A stretch of DNA of 42,272 nucleotides from a bacterium 1XD8-76 (GCA_003611955.1 RAZE01000028.1:1-42272), one strand, 5' to 3'; shown: positions 16,682-25,821, counted from the stretch's first letter. Notes: generated by a model from the letters alone, not told the origin. A program made the numbers and translations.

Positions 16682-18059
16682 CTTCCCTCTCCCCTGAAAT
16701 CTCTATCCCTGTCAGATCATATCCGCTGCTGCCCGTCACTTTAGCCCGGACAAAACTGCCGGAATCCATCTCTCTGTCGGATGTCAGGAACAGATAACCA
16801 TCCACGTTCGGCGCGTCCATATAGGTCCTCGCCACATAGACGCCTTCCTCCGGCAAATATCCCTCCACCACCGCTTCCAACAGCTTCCCTTCCTTCTTTG
16901 CCGCCTTCTCAAACGCAATCTCCTGCTGCAGCTCCATCAGTTCATCAAGGCGTTTTTCTTTTATCTCATCCGGTATCTGATCCGCCATCGACGCCGCCGG
17001 CGTATCCTCCTCCAACGAATAGGCAAAGACACCCAGCCTGTCAAACTCCATCTCATTGACAAACCGATAAAGCCGGATAAAGTCTTCTTCGCTCTCCCCC
17101 GGAAAACCGCTGATCAGAGTAGTCCGCAGACAAATATCCGGAATTTCTCTTCGCAGCAAACCGATGATCCTCCGCAGGTCCTCCTCATCGGTGCGCCGCC
17201 CCATGCGTTTCAATACGTCATTGCTGGCATGCTGGATCGGAATATCCAGATAATTACAGATTTTCGGCTCCTGTCTGATAACCTCCACAAGCTCCTCTGT
17301 GATCTCCTCCGGATAACAATATAAAATTCTGATCCAGTGCAGCTCCTCTATCTCGCAGAGCCTTCGAAGCAGCTCCGGCAACATCTTCTCTCCGTACAGA
17401 TCCACGCCGTAAAGAGTGGTCTCCTGCGCCACCAGGATCAATTCCCGAACGCCCTTTGCTGCGAGCATGCGCGCTTCCTCCACCAGCTCCTCCATCGGTG
17501 CGCTTCGATATTTTCCCCGAATTTTCGGAATAATACAGTAAGTGCAGTGCTTGTCACACCCCTCCGCGATCTTCAGATAAGCGTAATGCCCCCCTGTTGT
17601 CACAAGACGCTTTCTCCCGGATCGGAATGTCTTCCCACTCTCATCGAAATGATCTCTTCCGTTCCCGGACAGGACTTCTTTTACCGCCTGTACGATGCTG
17701 TGGATATCCGCAATGCCAAGCACCGCATCCACCTCCGGAATTTCCTTCCGGATCTCCTCGCGGTAACGTTCGGCAAGACAGCCTGTGACCAGAAGCGCTC
17801 TAATCTGTCCGCTCTTTTTCAACTCCGCAATTTCCAGTATGGTTTCTATACTCTCCTCTTTGGCATCCCGAATAAAACAGCAGGTATTGACAATGACAAT
17901 ATCCGCCTCGATCTCCTCATCCGTAAAGGAAAAGCCTTCCTCCGCAAGCTCCCCCAGCATGACTTCCGAATCGACCAGATTTTTATCGCAGCCAAGAGAT
18001 ATAAACAGTATTTTCGCGGAAAAACTGTCGTTTTCCCGCGTCTTTTTTAATCTCTCCAC
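16665..18059 (-). CDS. rimO: Ribosomal protein S12 methylthiotransferase RimO
   Basis: This 464-residue radical SAM enzyme adds a methylthio group to an aspartate of ribosomal protein S12. The N-terminal UPF0004 domain provides three cluster cysteines (SLGCDKN, NTCCF, TGCLAER). The radical SAM motif is CDKHCTYC, and a TRAM domain closes the C-terminus. The best start is a GTG at 18059. Only two bases separate it from the rpoZ stop, and an AAGAGA-type RBS lies inside rpoZ. No ATG is available before the essential LGCDKN motif. Confidence 0.94.
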   Translation of the reverse strand: MERLKKTRENDSFSAKILFISLGCDKNLVDSEVMLGELAEEGFSFTDEEIEADIVIVNTCCFIRDAKEESIETILEIAELKKSGQIRALLVTGCLAERYREEIRKEIPEVDAVLGIADIHSIVQAVKEVLSGNGRDHFDESGKTFRSGRKRLVTTGGHYAYLKIAEGCDKHCTYCIIPKIRGKYRSAPMEELVEEARMLAAKGVRELILVAQETTLYGVDLYGEKMLPELLRRLCEIEELHWIRILYCYPEEITEELVEVIRQEPKICNYLDIPIQHASNDVLKRMGRRTDEEDLRRIIGLLRREIPDICLRTTLISGFPGESEEDFIRLYRFVNEMEFDRLGVFAYSLEEDTPAASMADQIPDEIKEKRLDELMELQQEIAFEKAAKKEGKLLEAVVEGYLPEEGVYVARTYMDAPNVDGYLFLTSDREMDSGSFVRAKVTGSSGYDLTGIEISGEREDEFTE

Positions 18060-18061
18060 TT

Positions 18062-18304
18062 TTACTGCATCTCTTCCTCGTTTAAAATATGAATCTTCCC
18101 CTGCTCCAGCTCGCTGACTGCGATAGAAAGGGGTTTTTCTACAGAAGGCTTATCCACAAGCGGCTCATCTCCCGCTATGATCTGTCTCGCCCTCTTTGCC
18201 GTCGCCATCACGATAGAATACCTGCTGTTGACAACAGGCGCCTCCCCGGGTTCTACCTCACTGTTTACTACTTTCATCAAATCTGCATAAGACGGATGTA
18301 ACAT
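18062..18304 (-). CDS. rpoZ: DNA-directed RNA polymerase omega subunit
   Basis: This 80-residue protein has the omega core: an N-terminal helix and the conserved NSRYSIVMATAKRARQI segment, followed by the helix after KPLSIAVSELEQGKI. Omega helps assembly of the beta-prime subunit. It begins immediately after the gmk stop, and its RBS (GAAAGGAG) lies within the end of gmk. The gmk-rpoZ pair is conserved in Firmicutes. Confidence 0.93.
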   Translation of the reverse strand: MLHPSYADLMKVVNSEVEPGEAPVVNSRYSIVMATAKRARQIIAGDEPLVDKPSVEKPLSIAVSELEQGKIHILNEEEMQ

Positions 18305-18940
18305 TTAATTTTCTCCTTTCCATAACTGTTCCAGATCATCCTTGATGCTCCGGATAAACTCCTCATTTCTGTCCGGTGTATAATGAGCCGCCTCGATAAA
18401 CCCATGCAGTTTTTTCACGCACTCATCCACCTTGTCATTTATCACAATATAATCGTATTTCTCGATCGTATCCGCTTCTTTCGCCGCCCGGCTCATACGC
18501 TTTCGGATCACATCCTCTGTCTCCGTGCCGCGGTTTTTCAGCCGTTTATAGAGTTCCTCCACACTGGGCGGCAGGACAAAAATCAGAATCGAATCCGGGA
18601 AACGCTCTTTCACCTTCAAAGCCCCCTGAGTCTCTATCTCCAGAACGACATCCTTCCCCTCGGCTATCTGCTCCTCGACATACTCTCTCGGCGTCCCATA
18701 ATAGTTTTCCACGTAAGCTGCGTATTCAATCAGCCCGCCATCCTCTATTTTCCGCTCAAACTCTTCTTTTGTGACGAAAAAATACTCTCGGCCGTCCACC
18801 TCACCCGGCCTGGGCTTCCTCGTTGTCATCGAAACGGAAAGGGAATAATTATCGTAATCCCCTGTCAGCCGTTTCATCAGCGTTCCCTTTCCGGAACCCG
18901 CAAAACCTGAAACTACAATCAGAAGTCCTTTTCTCTCCAT
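18305..18940 (-). CDS. gmk: Guanylate kinase
   Basis: This 211-residue enzyme phosphorylates GMP to GDP. The P-loop is GFAGSGKGT (12-20). The GMP-binding segment is SVSMTTRKPRPGEVDGREYFFV. VVLEIETQGALKVK is the Walker B region, and the lid contains RLKNRGTE. CGGAGGG precedes the ATG. It follows remA by twelve bases and precedes rpoZ directly, as in Bacillus. Confidence 0.97.
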   Translation of the reverse strand: MERKGLLIVVSGFAGSGKGTLMKRLTGDYDNYSLSVSMTTRKPRPGEVDGREYFFVTKEEFERKIEDGGLIEYAAYVENYYGTPREYVEEQIAEGKDVVLEIETQGALKVKERFPDSILIFVLPPSVEELYKRLKNRGTETEDVIRKRMSRAAKEADTIEKYDYIVINDKVDECVKKLHGFIEAAHYTPDRNEEFIRSIKDDLEQLWKGEN

Positions 18941-18952
18941 GTATGCCCTCCG

Positions 18953-19213
18953 TCATTCCTCTTTTGCCGTCTCCAGGGACACACCCGCTCTCCCGGCCAG
19001 GGTCTCCGGCATCAGCGCCGATAACACCATGCTGCCGTTCTCCATGACCAGCACCGCTTTTGTCTTTCGTCCCTGCGTCGCATCGATCGCTGTTCCAGCT
19101 TCTTTTGCCCTCTGCACCATACGTTTGATCGGCGCGGAATCCGGGCATACGACAGCTATGATCTTCTCCGCATTTATCATATTGCCAAATCCGATATGAA
19201 TCAATTTACTCAA
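18953..19213 (-). CDS. remA: Extracellular matrix/sporulation-linked DNA-binding regulator RemA
   Basis: This 86-residue protein of the DUF370/RemA family has GFGNMINAEKIIAVVCPDSAPIK and DATQGRKTKAVL as the conserved core. In Bacillus RemA forms rings that bind DNA and activates matrix and osmoprotection genes. The homologous start appears to be a TTG at 19213, one residue shorter than the Bacillus N-terminus. That codon overlaps the last eight bases of yicC. A second TTG four codons later is less likely. Position between yicC and gmk is the same as in Bacillus. Confidence 0.92.
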   Translation of the reverse strand: MSKLIHIGFGNMINAEKIIAVVCPDSAPIKRMVQRAKEAGTAIDATQGRKTKAVLVMENGSMVLSALMPETLAGRAGVSLETAKEE

Positions 19214-20084
19214 TATTCTGAATCTGCTCCCTCACCTTTTCAATTTCATTTTTCAGATCGATCGCCCGGGCTGAGATCTCCAGATCATTCGCTTTGGAGA
19301 GGATCGTATTGGCCTCCCGGTTCATCTCCTGGGCGATAAAATCCAGTTTCCTTCCGACGCTGCCCCCGGAGACAAGCGTCTCCTTCATACTCTCTATATG
19401 ACTGCGCAGGCGCACCAGCTCCTCATCCACACAGACCTTATCCGCGAAGATCGTCACCTCCATATACAGACGGTTCTCATCTATATGGACATCCTCCAGC
19501 AGTTCCCGCACCTTTTCTCTGAGTTTTTCCTTGTATTCCTGAATCAGTTTCGGGGACCGCTCCGTGATAAATTCCACGTGGGTGAGCATCACATCCAACT
19601 TGGAAAGAAGATCTCTCTGCAGATTCTCCCCCTCCGCGACTCTCGCCTTCACAAAGCTCTCCGCTGCCTCCCGCAGGGCGCTCTGCAAATCCTTCCAGAG
19701 TTCCTCCTCATCAATGTTCTGCTCTTCCATCACAAGTACTTCCGGATACCTGGAGAGCGTGGATACGCGGATATCATCGTCCAGCTCAAATTCTCTCGCC
19801 ATCTCCCGCAGATAATTCAGGTATTCTTTTGCCAGAACCCTGTTGTATTTCAGGGAACCGATTCCCTCGCTGTAATCCTCACAGGTAATGAAGATGTCTA
19901 CTTTACCTCTGGTGATATAGTTCTTTAACTCGGTCCTGATGGAGCTCTCAAAGAAATTCAGTTTTTTCGGCATCTTGATATTCACATCCAGATACCGGTG
20001 ATTGACGGATTTCATTTCCACCGTCAGCTTTCTGTCTTTCCCTGTCATCTCGCATCTGCCGAAACCGGTCATACTCTTGATCAT
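19206..20084 (-). CDS. yicC: YicC/YloC-family endoribonuclease
   Basis: This 292-residue protein has the family start MIKSMTGFGRCE and the conserved SVNHRYLDVNIKMP. The acidic C-terminal domain holds GRKLDFIAQEMNREANTILSKAND. Family members are metal-dependent endoribonucleases involved in RNA turnover. GAAGGA lies upstream of the ATG. It is the upstream partner of remA, and the two coding regions overlap. Confidence 0.93.
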   Translation of the reverse strand: MIKSMTGFGRCEMTGKDRKLTVEMKSVNHRYLDVNIKMPKKLNFFESSIRTELKNYITRGKVDIFITCEDYSEGIGSLKYNRVLAKEYLNYLREMAREFELDDDIRVSTLSRYPEVLVMEEQNIDEEELWKDLQSALREAAESFVKARVAEGENLQRDLLSKLDVMLTHVEFITERSPKLIQEYKEKLREKVRELLEDVHIDENRLYMEVTIFADKVCVDEELVRLRSHIESMKETLVSGGSVGRKLDFIAQEMNREANTILSKANDLEISARAIDLKNEIEKVREQIQNIE

Positions 20085-20134
20085 GGTCTCTCGTCCTTCT
20101 TCTTTTGTCCTGATTCCGCAGCCGGCAGTTCCCG

Positions 20135-20731
20135 TCAGACTGCCAGATCTATATTCTCGCCCCGCAGTCCCATACCGTGCTGGAACTTTCTCTCCTTCTG
20201 GTAGGGATTTTCTTCACCCGGATAGCTGATCTTTGTATGAGTCGTGCCGCCGGACACATAAGTTCTGCCGCATTCCGGACAGATCGCCGTCTGAATGCTC
20301 ACGGAGGCCTGGATCACTTTTCCTCCGTCCTCTTTCGCTTTATTGTAGGCATTCGACACATGCTCCCCCTCGTGGGCCCGCACTCTGGCACCCGCGCTGG
20401 TCGGCGAAATGTGCTGCGCCGACTTAAAGGAAACATTCTCGTCCGAACCATCCTGATATTTCCGCTCCTTGCAGGTCTTACACTCTTTGGGGGAAGATGC
20501 CCTGCCCGGCTTTTTGACGGAATCCGGATCTCCCGCGATCTCCTTCGTCTTCTCCGTTCCGGAAATACCCGGCACATTTTTCTCCATTCCCGGTATGCCG
20601 GAAATACCCCTCGACGCATTTTCTTTATCGTCTCCCCAGGGCGCGATAACAAGGACCGCCTCCTCCCCGGGACGCCCCCAAACCTTCTGCCATGCGGCTT
20701 CATATGGATTTTGTATACCTTCGATATTCAT
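20135..20731 (-). CDS. SprA-related putative zinc metalloprotease with extra Cys pairs
   Basis: This 198-residue protein has a poorly conserved Pro/Gly/Lys-rich N-terminal half. Its C-terminal core contains SAGARVRAHEGEHVSNA, and HEGEH fits the HExxH zinc-protease motif. This arrangement resembles SprA-related proteins (recognised by eye). It also carries CKTCKER before the core and CPECGR after it, four cysteines that could form a structural zinc site. No signal peptide is visible, so it may act in the cytoplasm. Function and target are unknown. It appears to be the first gene of the yicC-remA-gmk transcript, with a good promoter upstream. Confidence 0.65.
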   Translation of the reverse strand: MNIEGIQNPYEAAWQKVWGRPGEEAVLVIAPWGDDKENASRGISGIPGMEKNVPGISGTEKTKEIAGDPDSVKKPGRASSPKECKTCKERKYQDGSDENVSFKSAQHISPTSAGARVRAHEGEHVSNAYNKAKEDGGKVIQASVSIQTAICPECGRTYVSGGTTHTKISYPGEENPYQKERKFQHGMGLRGENIDLAV

Positions 20732-20773
20732 ATACCTGTACCTGTACGCATCTGAAAATCTCTGTCATTTCAA

Positions 20774-20802
20774 ATTGTAGCACAAAATAATAGAAATGTA
20801 AA
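20774..20802 (-). promoter_or_regulatory. Promoter of the SprA-like/yicC/remA/gmk transcript
   Basis: On the minus strand, TTTACA (20797-20802) and TACAAT (20774-20779) are 17 bases apart. The -10 is extended by TGC, giving TGCTACAAT. It fires about 40 bases before the start of the metalloprotease-like gene and is divergent from the rqcH promoter. Confidence 0.8.
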
Positions 20803-20825
20803 ATACTATATTTTCGCGGACAACA

Positions 20826-20854
20826 TTGCACTTTGCGGCATTCTATTATAAAAT
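20826..20854 (+). promoter_or_regulatory. Promoter of rqcH with a GC stem-loop at the 5-prime end
   Basis: TTGCAC (20826-20831) and TAAAAT (20849-20854) are 17 bases apart. The predicted transcript would start near 20861, right at a GC-rich hairpin (GGCGG at 20862-20866 pairing with CCGCC at 20873-20877), which could stabilise the RNA end. The two divergent -35 boxes are only about 24 bases apart. Confidence 0.75.
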
Positions 20855-20914
20855 CAGAGACGGCGGAGAAACCCGCCACCGTTTCAATTTATGATATAAC
20901 AGGAGAAAAATATT

Positions 20915-22696
20915 ATGGCTTTTGACGGCGTAACGATCGCTGCTGTCGCAAAAGAATGCAGGGAACTTCTGACAGGCAGCCGTATCTACAAAATCGCACA
21001 ACCGGAGACGGATGAATTACAGCTCACCTTGAAGACCAAAAGCGGGCAGTATCACCTGCTGCTCTCCGCCAGCGCATCCCTGCCGCTCATCTATCTGACC
21101 GGCAAGACAAAGCAGAGTCCCATGACCGCTCCGAACTTCTGCATGCTGCTCAGAAAACACATCCAGAACGGACGTATCGTCGATATCTCTCAGCCCGGTC
21201 TGGAACGGATCGTACAGATCGATATCGAACACCTGAACGAACTGGGGGATCTGTGCCGGAAAAAACTGATTGTCGAGGTCATGGGAAAACACAGCAATAT
21301 CATCTTCTGTAATGAGGAGGATAGGATCATCGACAGTATCAAGCATATTTCGGGCATGGTCAGCTCCGTCCGGGAGGTATTGCCCGGAAAGCCCTATTTC
21401 ATTCCGAAGACGGAACATAAGACGGATCCCGTGGAGTTTATGAATTCCATGGTCTCCGACACCGACCGGAAAGCTGCGTTCGGCAGGCTTGTCTTCACAA
21501 AACCCATGCCGTTATATAAAGCGCTCTATTCGACCTTTACGGGTTTCTCTCCGATCCTCGGCCAGGAATTGTGTTTCAGGGGGGAGCTGGACGCGGATCG
21601 TTCCGCTCTCAGCTATCTGAACGAGGAGACGGACGATACAGCGGTCTCCATACTCTATGAACAGTTTGCCTCTCTGATGGGACAGGTGCTGGCGGAAGAA
21701 TTTTCGCCCGCTATCGTCTACGAGGGAAATTCTCCTGCGGAGTTTGCCGTCATCCCGATGAAACTGTACGGTGCCTCCTCCGCAAAGACTTTTTCTTCTG
21801 TCTCCGCTCTTCTGGAGACCTACTACGCGGAGAAAAACGCGCTGACGCGCATCCGGCAGAGATCAGCCGATCTCCGGAAGATCGTGCAGACCATTCTGGA
21901 ACGCACGGTCAAAAAATATGACCTGCAGATCCGCCAGATCAAGGACACCGAAAAGCGGGAGAAATACAAACTGTACGGGGAACTGCTGCACACTTACGGC
22001 TACGAAGCGCTCCCCGGGGCAAAGTCCCTCGAAGCTCAGAATTATTACACCGGGGAGACCGTAAAGATCCCTCTCGATCCCACGCTCACCGCCTCGGAAA
22101 ACGCGAAAAAATATTTTGAGAAATACGGAAAGCTGAAGCGCACTTACGAGACGCTCTCGGAGCTCATCGTGGAGGTCAAAGCGGAGATCGATCATCTGGA
22201 ATCCATCGCGGCTTCCCTGGATATCGCGGAGCAGGAATCCGATCTGGTGCAGATAAAGGAAGAACTGATCGCGGCAGGTTATGTCCGCAGAAAAGGCGGC
22301 ACAAAAAAGGAAAAAATCACCAGCAGACCCTTTCACTATATCAGCAGCGACGGTTTTCACATGTATGTGGGGAAAAATAATTTTCAAAATGACGAGCTGA
22401 CCTTTAAATTCGCAGTCGGAAACGACTGGTGGTTCCACGCCAAGGGACAGCCCGGCTCCCATGTTATCGTCCGTACAAACGGCGAGGAAATGCCCGACTC
22501 CACCTATGAGGAGGCGGCAAGACTTGCCGCCCACTATTCCAAAGGACGGGGACAGGAGAAAGTGGAGATCGACTACGTCGAAAAGAAACACGTAAAAAAG
22601 CCCGGCGGCGCCAAACCCGGCTTTGTCGTGTACTATACCAACTATTCCATGATGATCGACTCTGATATATCAGGGATCGAACAGGTCACTTCATAA
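20915..22696 (+). CDS. rqcH: Ribosome quality control factor RqcH (NFACT family, formerly FbpA)
   Basis: This 593-residue protein has the full NFACT order: NFACT-N domain (about 1-180), helix-hairpin-helix region, coiled coil (about 290-430), then NFACT-R (about 455-570). The last includes DGFHMYVGKNN and NDWWFHAKGQPGSHVIV. RqcH binds stalled 50S subunits and recruits tRNA-Ala to add C-terminal alanine tails. At residues 97-98, where Bacillus RqcH has the tRNA-binding Asp-Arg pair, this protein has E97-R98. The start has AGGAGA upstream. A terminator follows the stop. It is also annotated in older databases as a fibronectin-binding protein. Confidence 0.94.
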   Translation: MAFDGVTIAAVAKECRELLTGSRIYKIAQPETDELQLTLKTKSGQYHLLLSASASLPLIYLTGKTKQSPMTAPNFCMLLRKHIQNGRIVDISQPGLERIVQIDIEHLNELGDLCRKKLIVEVMGKHSNIIFCNEEDRIIDSIKHISGMVSSVREVLPGKPYFIPKTEHKTDPVEFMNSMVSDTDRKAAFGRLVFTKPMPLYKALYSTFTGFSPILGQELCFRGELDADRSALSYLNEETDDTAVSILYEQFASLMGQVLAEEFSPAIVYEGNSPAEFAVIPMKLYGASSAKTFSSVSALLETYYAEKNALTRIRQRSADLRKIVQTILERTVKKYDLQIRQIKDTEKREKYKLYGELLHTYGYEALPGAKSLEAQNYYTGETVKIPLDPTLTASENAKKYFEKYGKLKRTYETLSELIVEVKAEIDHLESIAASLDIAEQESDLVQIKEELIAAGYVRRKGGTKKEKITSRPFHYISSDGFHMYVGKNNFQNDELTFKFAVGNDWWFHAKGQPGSHVIVRTNGEEMPDSTYEEAARLAAHYSKGRGQEKVEIDYVEKKHVKKPGGAKPGFVVYYTNYSMMIDSDISGIEQVTS

Positions 22697-22700
22697 TACC

Positions 22701-22728
22701 GGGGGCAGGTCTTCTGCCCTCCTTTTCT
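22701..22728 (+). terminator. Terminator of rqcH
   Basis: An eight-pair stem (arms 22701-22708 and 22714-22721, core GGGCAG/CTGCCC) with a five-base loop is followed by CTTTTCT. It lies five bases after the rqcH stop and just before the convergent flippase gene. Confidence 0.7.
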
Positions 22729-22733
22729 GATAT

Positions 22734-24368
22734 CTATCCCTTCAGCAGCCGCATCTTTTTCCCCATCTTCACAAGCAGATGCCCCTTCGGCATACTCCGC
22801 AGTTCCTCTTCCGTCACCGCCCGGATTGCAATGATCAGCACAAAATACACTAACATAGCCAAAACCACCGCGATTCCCAAGGCCACCAGGTTTACCGGCA
22901 CCAGCAGATACACGCCGTGATATACTCCGTAAGCCACCGCCCCCATGACGAGGGATGCAAAAACGGGGCGCAGAAAAGTCTTGTCCTTCTCCTGTCTGTA
23001 TCTCAGATATTTTCGCAGAGAATACCCGTTCAAAATGCTGACGATCACCGAGTACAGTACGGTTGCGGCCACATAATAATACATGCGGTATTCATTGTCC
23101 AGATATAGCAGCATGGCCGCCATCGCCGCCGCGTGGACAGCAAGTGCGATCGCCGCATGGACGATCGGCGTGATCATCCTGCCGATGGACTGCAGCACTG
23201 CCTGCGTCAATGTGGACATACCGTAAAAAATAATGCTGAGGGAAGTCACCGCAAGAAGTCTGGAAGAAAGATCGAGGGTCTCCGGCTGGTTGAAAATCAC
23301 CTGCATCACCGGTTTTGCCAGCACCGCGATCCCCACCGTGGCCGGAATAGAGACGAGCATTGTCACTTTCATGGACTTTGCCACCTTCATCCGGACACTT
23401 TTTTTATCCCCACGTTTCGCGTCGCTGGAAATACTCGGAATCAGCGCTGTCGCCATCGCCGAGGCAAGGGCGATCGGAATGTTCGATATCTTCGTCCCTT
23501 TCGCTATAGCGCTCAGATCGGTAGCCACAACGGACTCCTTCAGAGTCATCACATTCATCATCAATTCCTGATAGATCGTCTTGTCCAGGAAATTATTGAT
23601 ATTATAAATCCCGGTGCTCAGAATAAACGGCGTCACCACAAACAGGATCGTCCTGAAAATTTCTCCGTAGGAGTCCGTCTCCCTGTGGCTGTCTCTCGCC
23701 ACCTTCTTCATGATGATCTTCCGATTTATGCCGTACGTCCACAGCATGAATAATAATCCGACAAGTACGCCCGCGCCGGTTCCTATCGTACCGCCGGCCG
23801 CGCCGAAGGAGGCCTGCGTGGACGCATCCTTCCCCTTCACCGTCTGCACCATCACCCAGGCCATTCCTATGCTGACGCCCGCGTTGGCGAGCTGCTCCAG
23901 AATCTGGGAGATAGATGTGTGCACCATGGTCTTATGAGCCTGGAAATAGCCGCGGAACACTCCCAGAATGCCGCTCAAAAAAATAGTCGGCGCCAACACC
24001 CTGAGAGGCAGAACAGCACTGTCCATCTCCACCAGAAGTCCCGCTCCGAAAAACACAAATAAGCTGGCAATACCACCGACTACCAGCACATAAATAAACG
24101 CACAGCGGAAAACTCTGTGTGCATTCCGATATTCTTTCAACACCAGCTTTTGTGCAATAACCTTGGATACCGCCGAAGGAATACTGTAGGAAGATATGAG
24201 TAGCACGATGCTGTAGGCCGCGTACGCGCTGTCGTAATACCCGAATCCTTCATCTCCGATGATGGCGACCATCGGTGTATTATACAAAAGACCAATGATG
24301 CGGACGACGATCCCGGCCGCCGCCAGGATCCCCGCCTGCATCACAAAATTGTCTTTCTTTTTTGCCAT
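22734..24368 (-). CDS. MOP-superfamily flippase (SpoVB/MurJ-like polysaccharide transporter)
   Basis: This 544-residue polytopic membrane protein has about 14 hydrophobic helices and the family start FVMQAGILAAAGIVVRIIGLLYNTPMV. GYYDSAYAAYSIVLLIS and LRVLAPTIFLSGILGVFRGYFQA are also typical. Members flip lipid-linked precursors; SpoVB acts on spore-cortex peptidoglycan precursors and MurJ on lipid II. Which substrate applies cannot be decided from sequence. It starts four bases after the glgA stop with a poor RBS, so translation is probably coupled to glgA. It converges on rqcH. Confidence 0.85.
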   Translation of the reverse strand: MAKKKDNFVMQAGILAAAGIVVRIIGLLYNTPMVAIIGDEGFGYYDSAYAAYSIVLLISSYSIPSAVSKVIAQKLVLKEYRNAHRVFRCAFIYVLVVGGIASLFVFFGAGLLVEMDSAVLPLRVLAPTIFLSGILGVFRGYFQAHKTMVHTSISQILEQLANAGVSIGMAWVMVQTVKGKDASTQASFGAAGGTIGTGAGVLVGLLFMLWTYGINRKIIMKKVARDSHRETDSYGEIFRTILFVVTPFILSTGIYNINNFLDKTIYQELMMNVMTLKESVVATDLSAIAKGTKISNIPIALASAMATALIPSISSDAKRGDKKSVRMKVAKSMKVTMLVSIPATVGIAVLAKPVMQVIFNQPETLDLSSRLLAVTSLSIIFYGMSTLTQAVLQSIGRMITPIVHAAIALAVHAAAMAAMLLYLDNEYRMYYYVAATVLYSVIVSILNGYSLRKYLRYRQEKDKTFLRPVFASLVMGAVAYGVYHGVYLLVPVNLVALGIAVVLAMLVYFVLIIAIRAVTEEELRSMPKGHLLVKMGKKMRLLKG

Positions 24369-24372
24369 ATTT

Positions 24373-25821
24373 TTAGTACCCGATCAGCCAGTCATACATC
24401 TCCTGATATTTCGTCGCGGAAACCTGCCAGGAGAAATCCGCTGCCATAGCCCGATCCACCATCTTGTTCCACTCACGCTTCTTATCGTAGTAGATCCTCT
24501 CCGCATAGCGCACCGTAGCCATCATCTCGTGGGCATTGTAGTTGACAAAGCTGAATCCGGTCCCCTTGCTCTCGTACTCGTTGTAAGGCTCCACCGTATC
24601 CTTCAGGCCGCCCGTCTCTCTTATGATGGGCAGCGTACCGTAACGCAGACTCATCAGCTGGGACAGTCCGCAGGGCTCAAACAGGGACGGCATCAGGAAC
24701 GCATCGCAGGCGCCGTATATCTTATGGGACAGCGCATCGGAGTAATAGATATTCGCCGATACTTTATTGCTGTACTTCCAGTCGAAGTGGCGGAACATAT
24801 TCTCATACCGCTCCTCCCCCGTTCCCAGCACCACGATCTGAATCGCATCCTGACAGAGTTCATCCATCACATAGGCTATCAGGTCAAAACCTTTCTGGTC
24901 TGTCAATCTGGACACAATACCGATCATCATGATCTTATCGTTCACTTCCAGCCCCAGTTCCTTCTGCAGGGCCCGTTTATTCTTCACTTTTTCCTTTCGG
25001 TAGTTCACTGCATTGTACGGGAACTCCAGATATTTGTCCGTCTCCGGATTGAAGTCCTCGTAGTCGATACCGTTCACGATACCGCGCAGATCGCCGCTTC
25101 TCGCCCTCATCAGGCCGTCCAGATTCTCCCCGTAAAACTCCGTCTTGATCTCCTGTGCATAAGTATTGCTCACCGTTGTGATAGCATCCGCAAAGACAAG
25201 GCCGCCCTTCAGCAGGTTGGCATCCTTGTAGGCTTCCAGCTTATCCGGCGTAAAGTAGTAATCCGGCAGTCCCGTGATATCCTGCACGTCCTTCACGTTC
25301 CACTTGCCCTGGAATTTCAGGTTGTGGATCGTCATAACGGTCTTGATGCCACGGAAAAATTCATTTCCCTGGAACCGCTCATGCAGATAGACGGGCACCA
25401 GCCCGGTCTGCCAGTCATGGCAGTGGATCAGGTCAGGTCTGAAGTTGATAACAGGGAGAGCAGAAAGACACGCTTTGCTGAAATACGCATATTTTTCGAT
25501 CTCAAACAGCGCATTGTCCGTGTAGGGTTTCACGCCTGTAAAGTATCCCTCATTGTCGATAAAATAATATTTCACACCGTCCACTTCGGACTCCAGTATT
25601 CCCACATACTCGTCTTTCCAGTGGAAATCCATATAGAAATGCGCCTTATAACTCAGCTTCTCCTTCATCTTATCCGACATGCAGGAATATTTCGGGATCA
25701 TGACCCGCACATCATAATACTCTTTGTCGATGCATTTCGGCAAAGAACCTACTACATCAGCAAGCCCTCCCGTCTTGATAAATGGAACGCCTTCTGATGC
25801 GATAAAAAGTATGTTTTTCAT
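24373..25821 (-). CDS. glgA: Glycogen synthase (ADP-glucose type, GT5)
   Basis: This 482-residue glycosyltransferase extends alpha-1,4-glucan from ADP-glucose. The N-terminal ADP-glucose-binding motif is KTGGLADVVGSLPK (from K16). HDWQTGLVPVYL, GIVSRLTDQKGFDL and the C-terminal PSLFEPCGLSQLMSLRYGTLPI are all conserved. CGGAGG lies seven bases before the ATG. A TATAAT at 25881-25886 (read on the minus strand) is a possible -10, with a weak -35. No other glycogen genes are nearby. A Spo0A-type regulator gene is immediately upstream. Confidence 0.96.
   Translation of the reverse strand: MKNILFIASEGVPFIKTGGLADVVGSLPKCIDKEYYDVRVMIPKYSCMSDKMKEKLSYKAHFYMDFHWKDEYVGILESEVDGVKYYFIDNEGYFTGVKPYTDNALFEIEKYAYFSKACLSALPVINFRPDLIHCHDWQTGLVPVYLHERFQGNEFFRGIKTVMTIHNLKFQGKWNVKDVQDITGLPDYYFTPDKLEAYKDANLLKGGLVFADAITTVSNTYAQEIKTEFYGENLDGLMRARSGDLRGIVNGIDYEDFNPETDKYLEFPYNAVNYRKEKVKNKRALQKELGLEVNDKIMMIGIVSRLTDQKGFDLIAYVMDELCQDAIQIVVLGTGEERYENMFRHFDWKYSNKVSANIYYSDALSHKIYGACDAFLMPSLFEPCGLSQLMSLRYGTLPIIRETGGLKDTVEPYNEYESKGTGFSFVNYNAHEMMATVRYAERIYYDKKREWNKMVDRAMAADFSWQVSATKYQEMYDWLIGY

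Noticed and set aside
24259..25797. A 512-codon open frame on the plus strand
   Set aside because: It lies fully antisense to glgA, whose protein matches the family along its whole length. The plus-strand product is unlike any real protein in composition and has no RBS.
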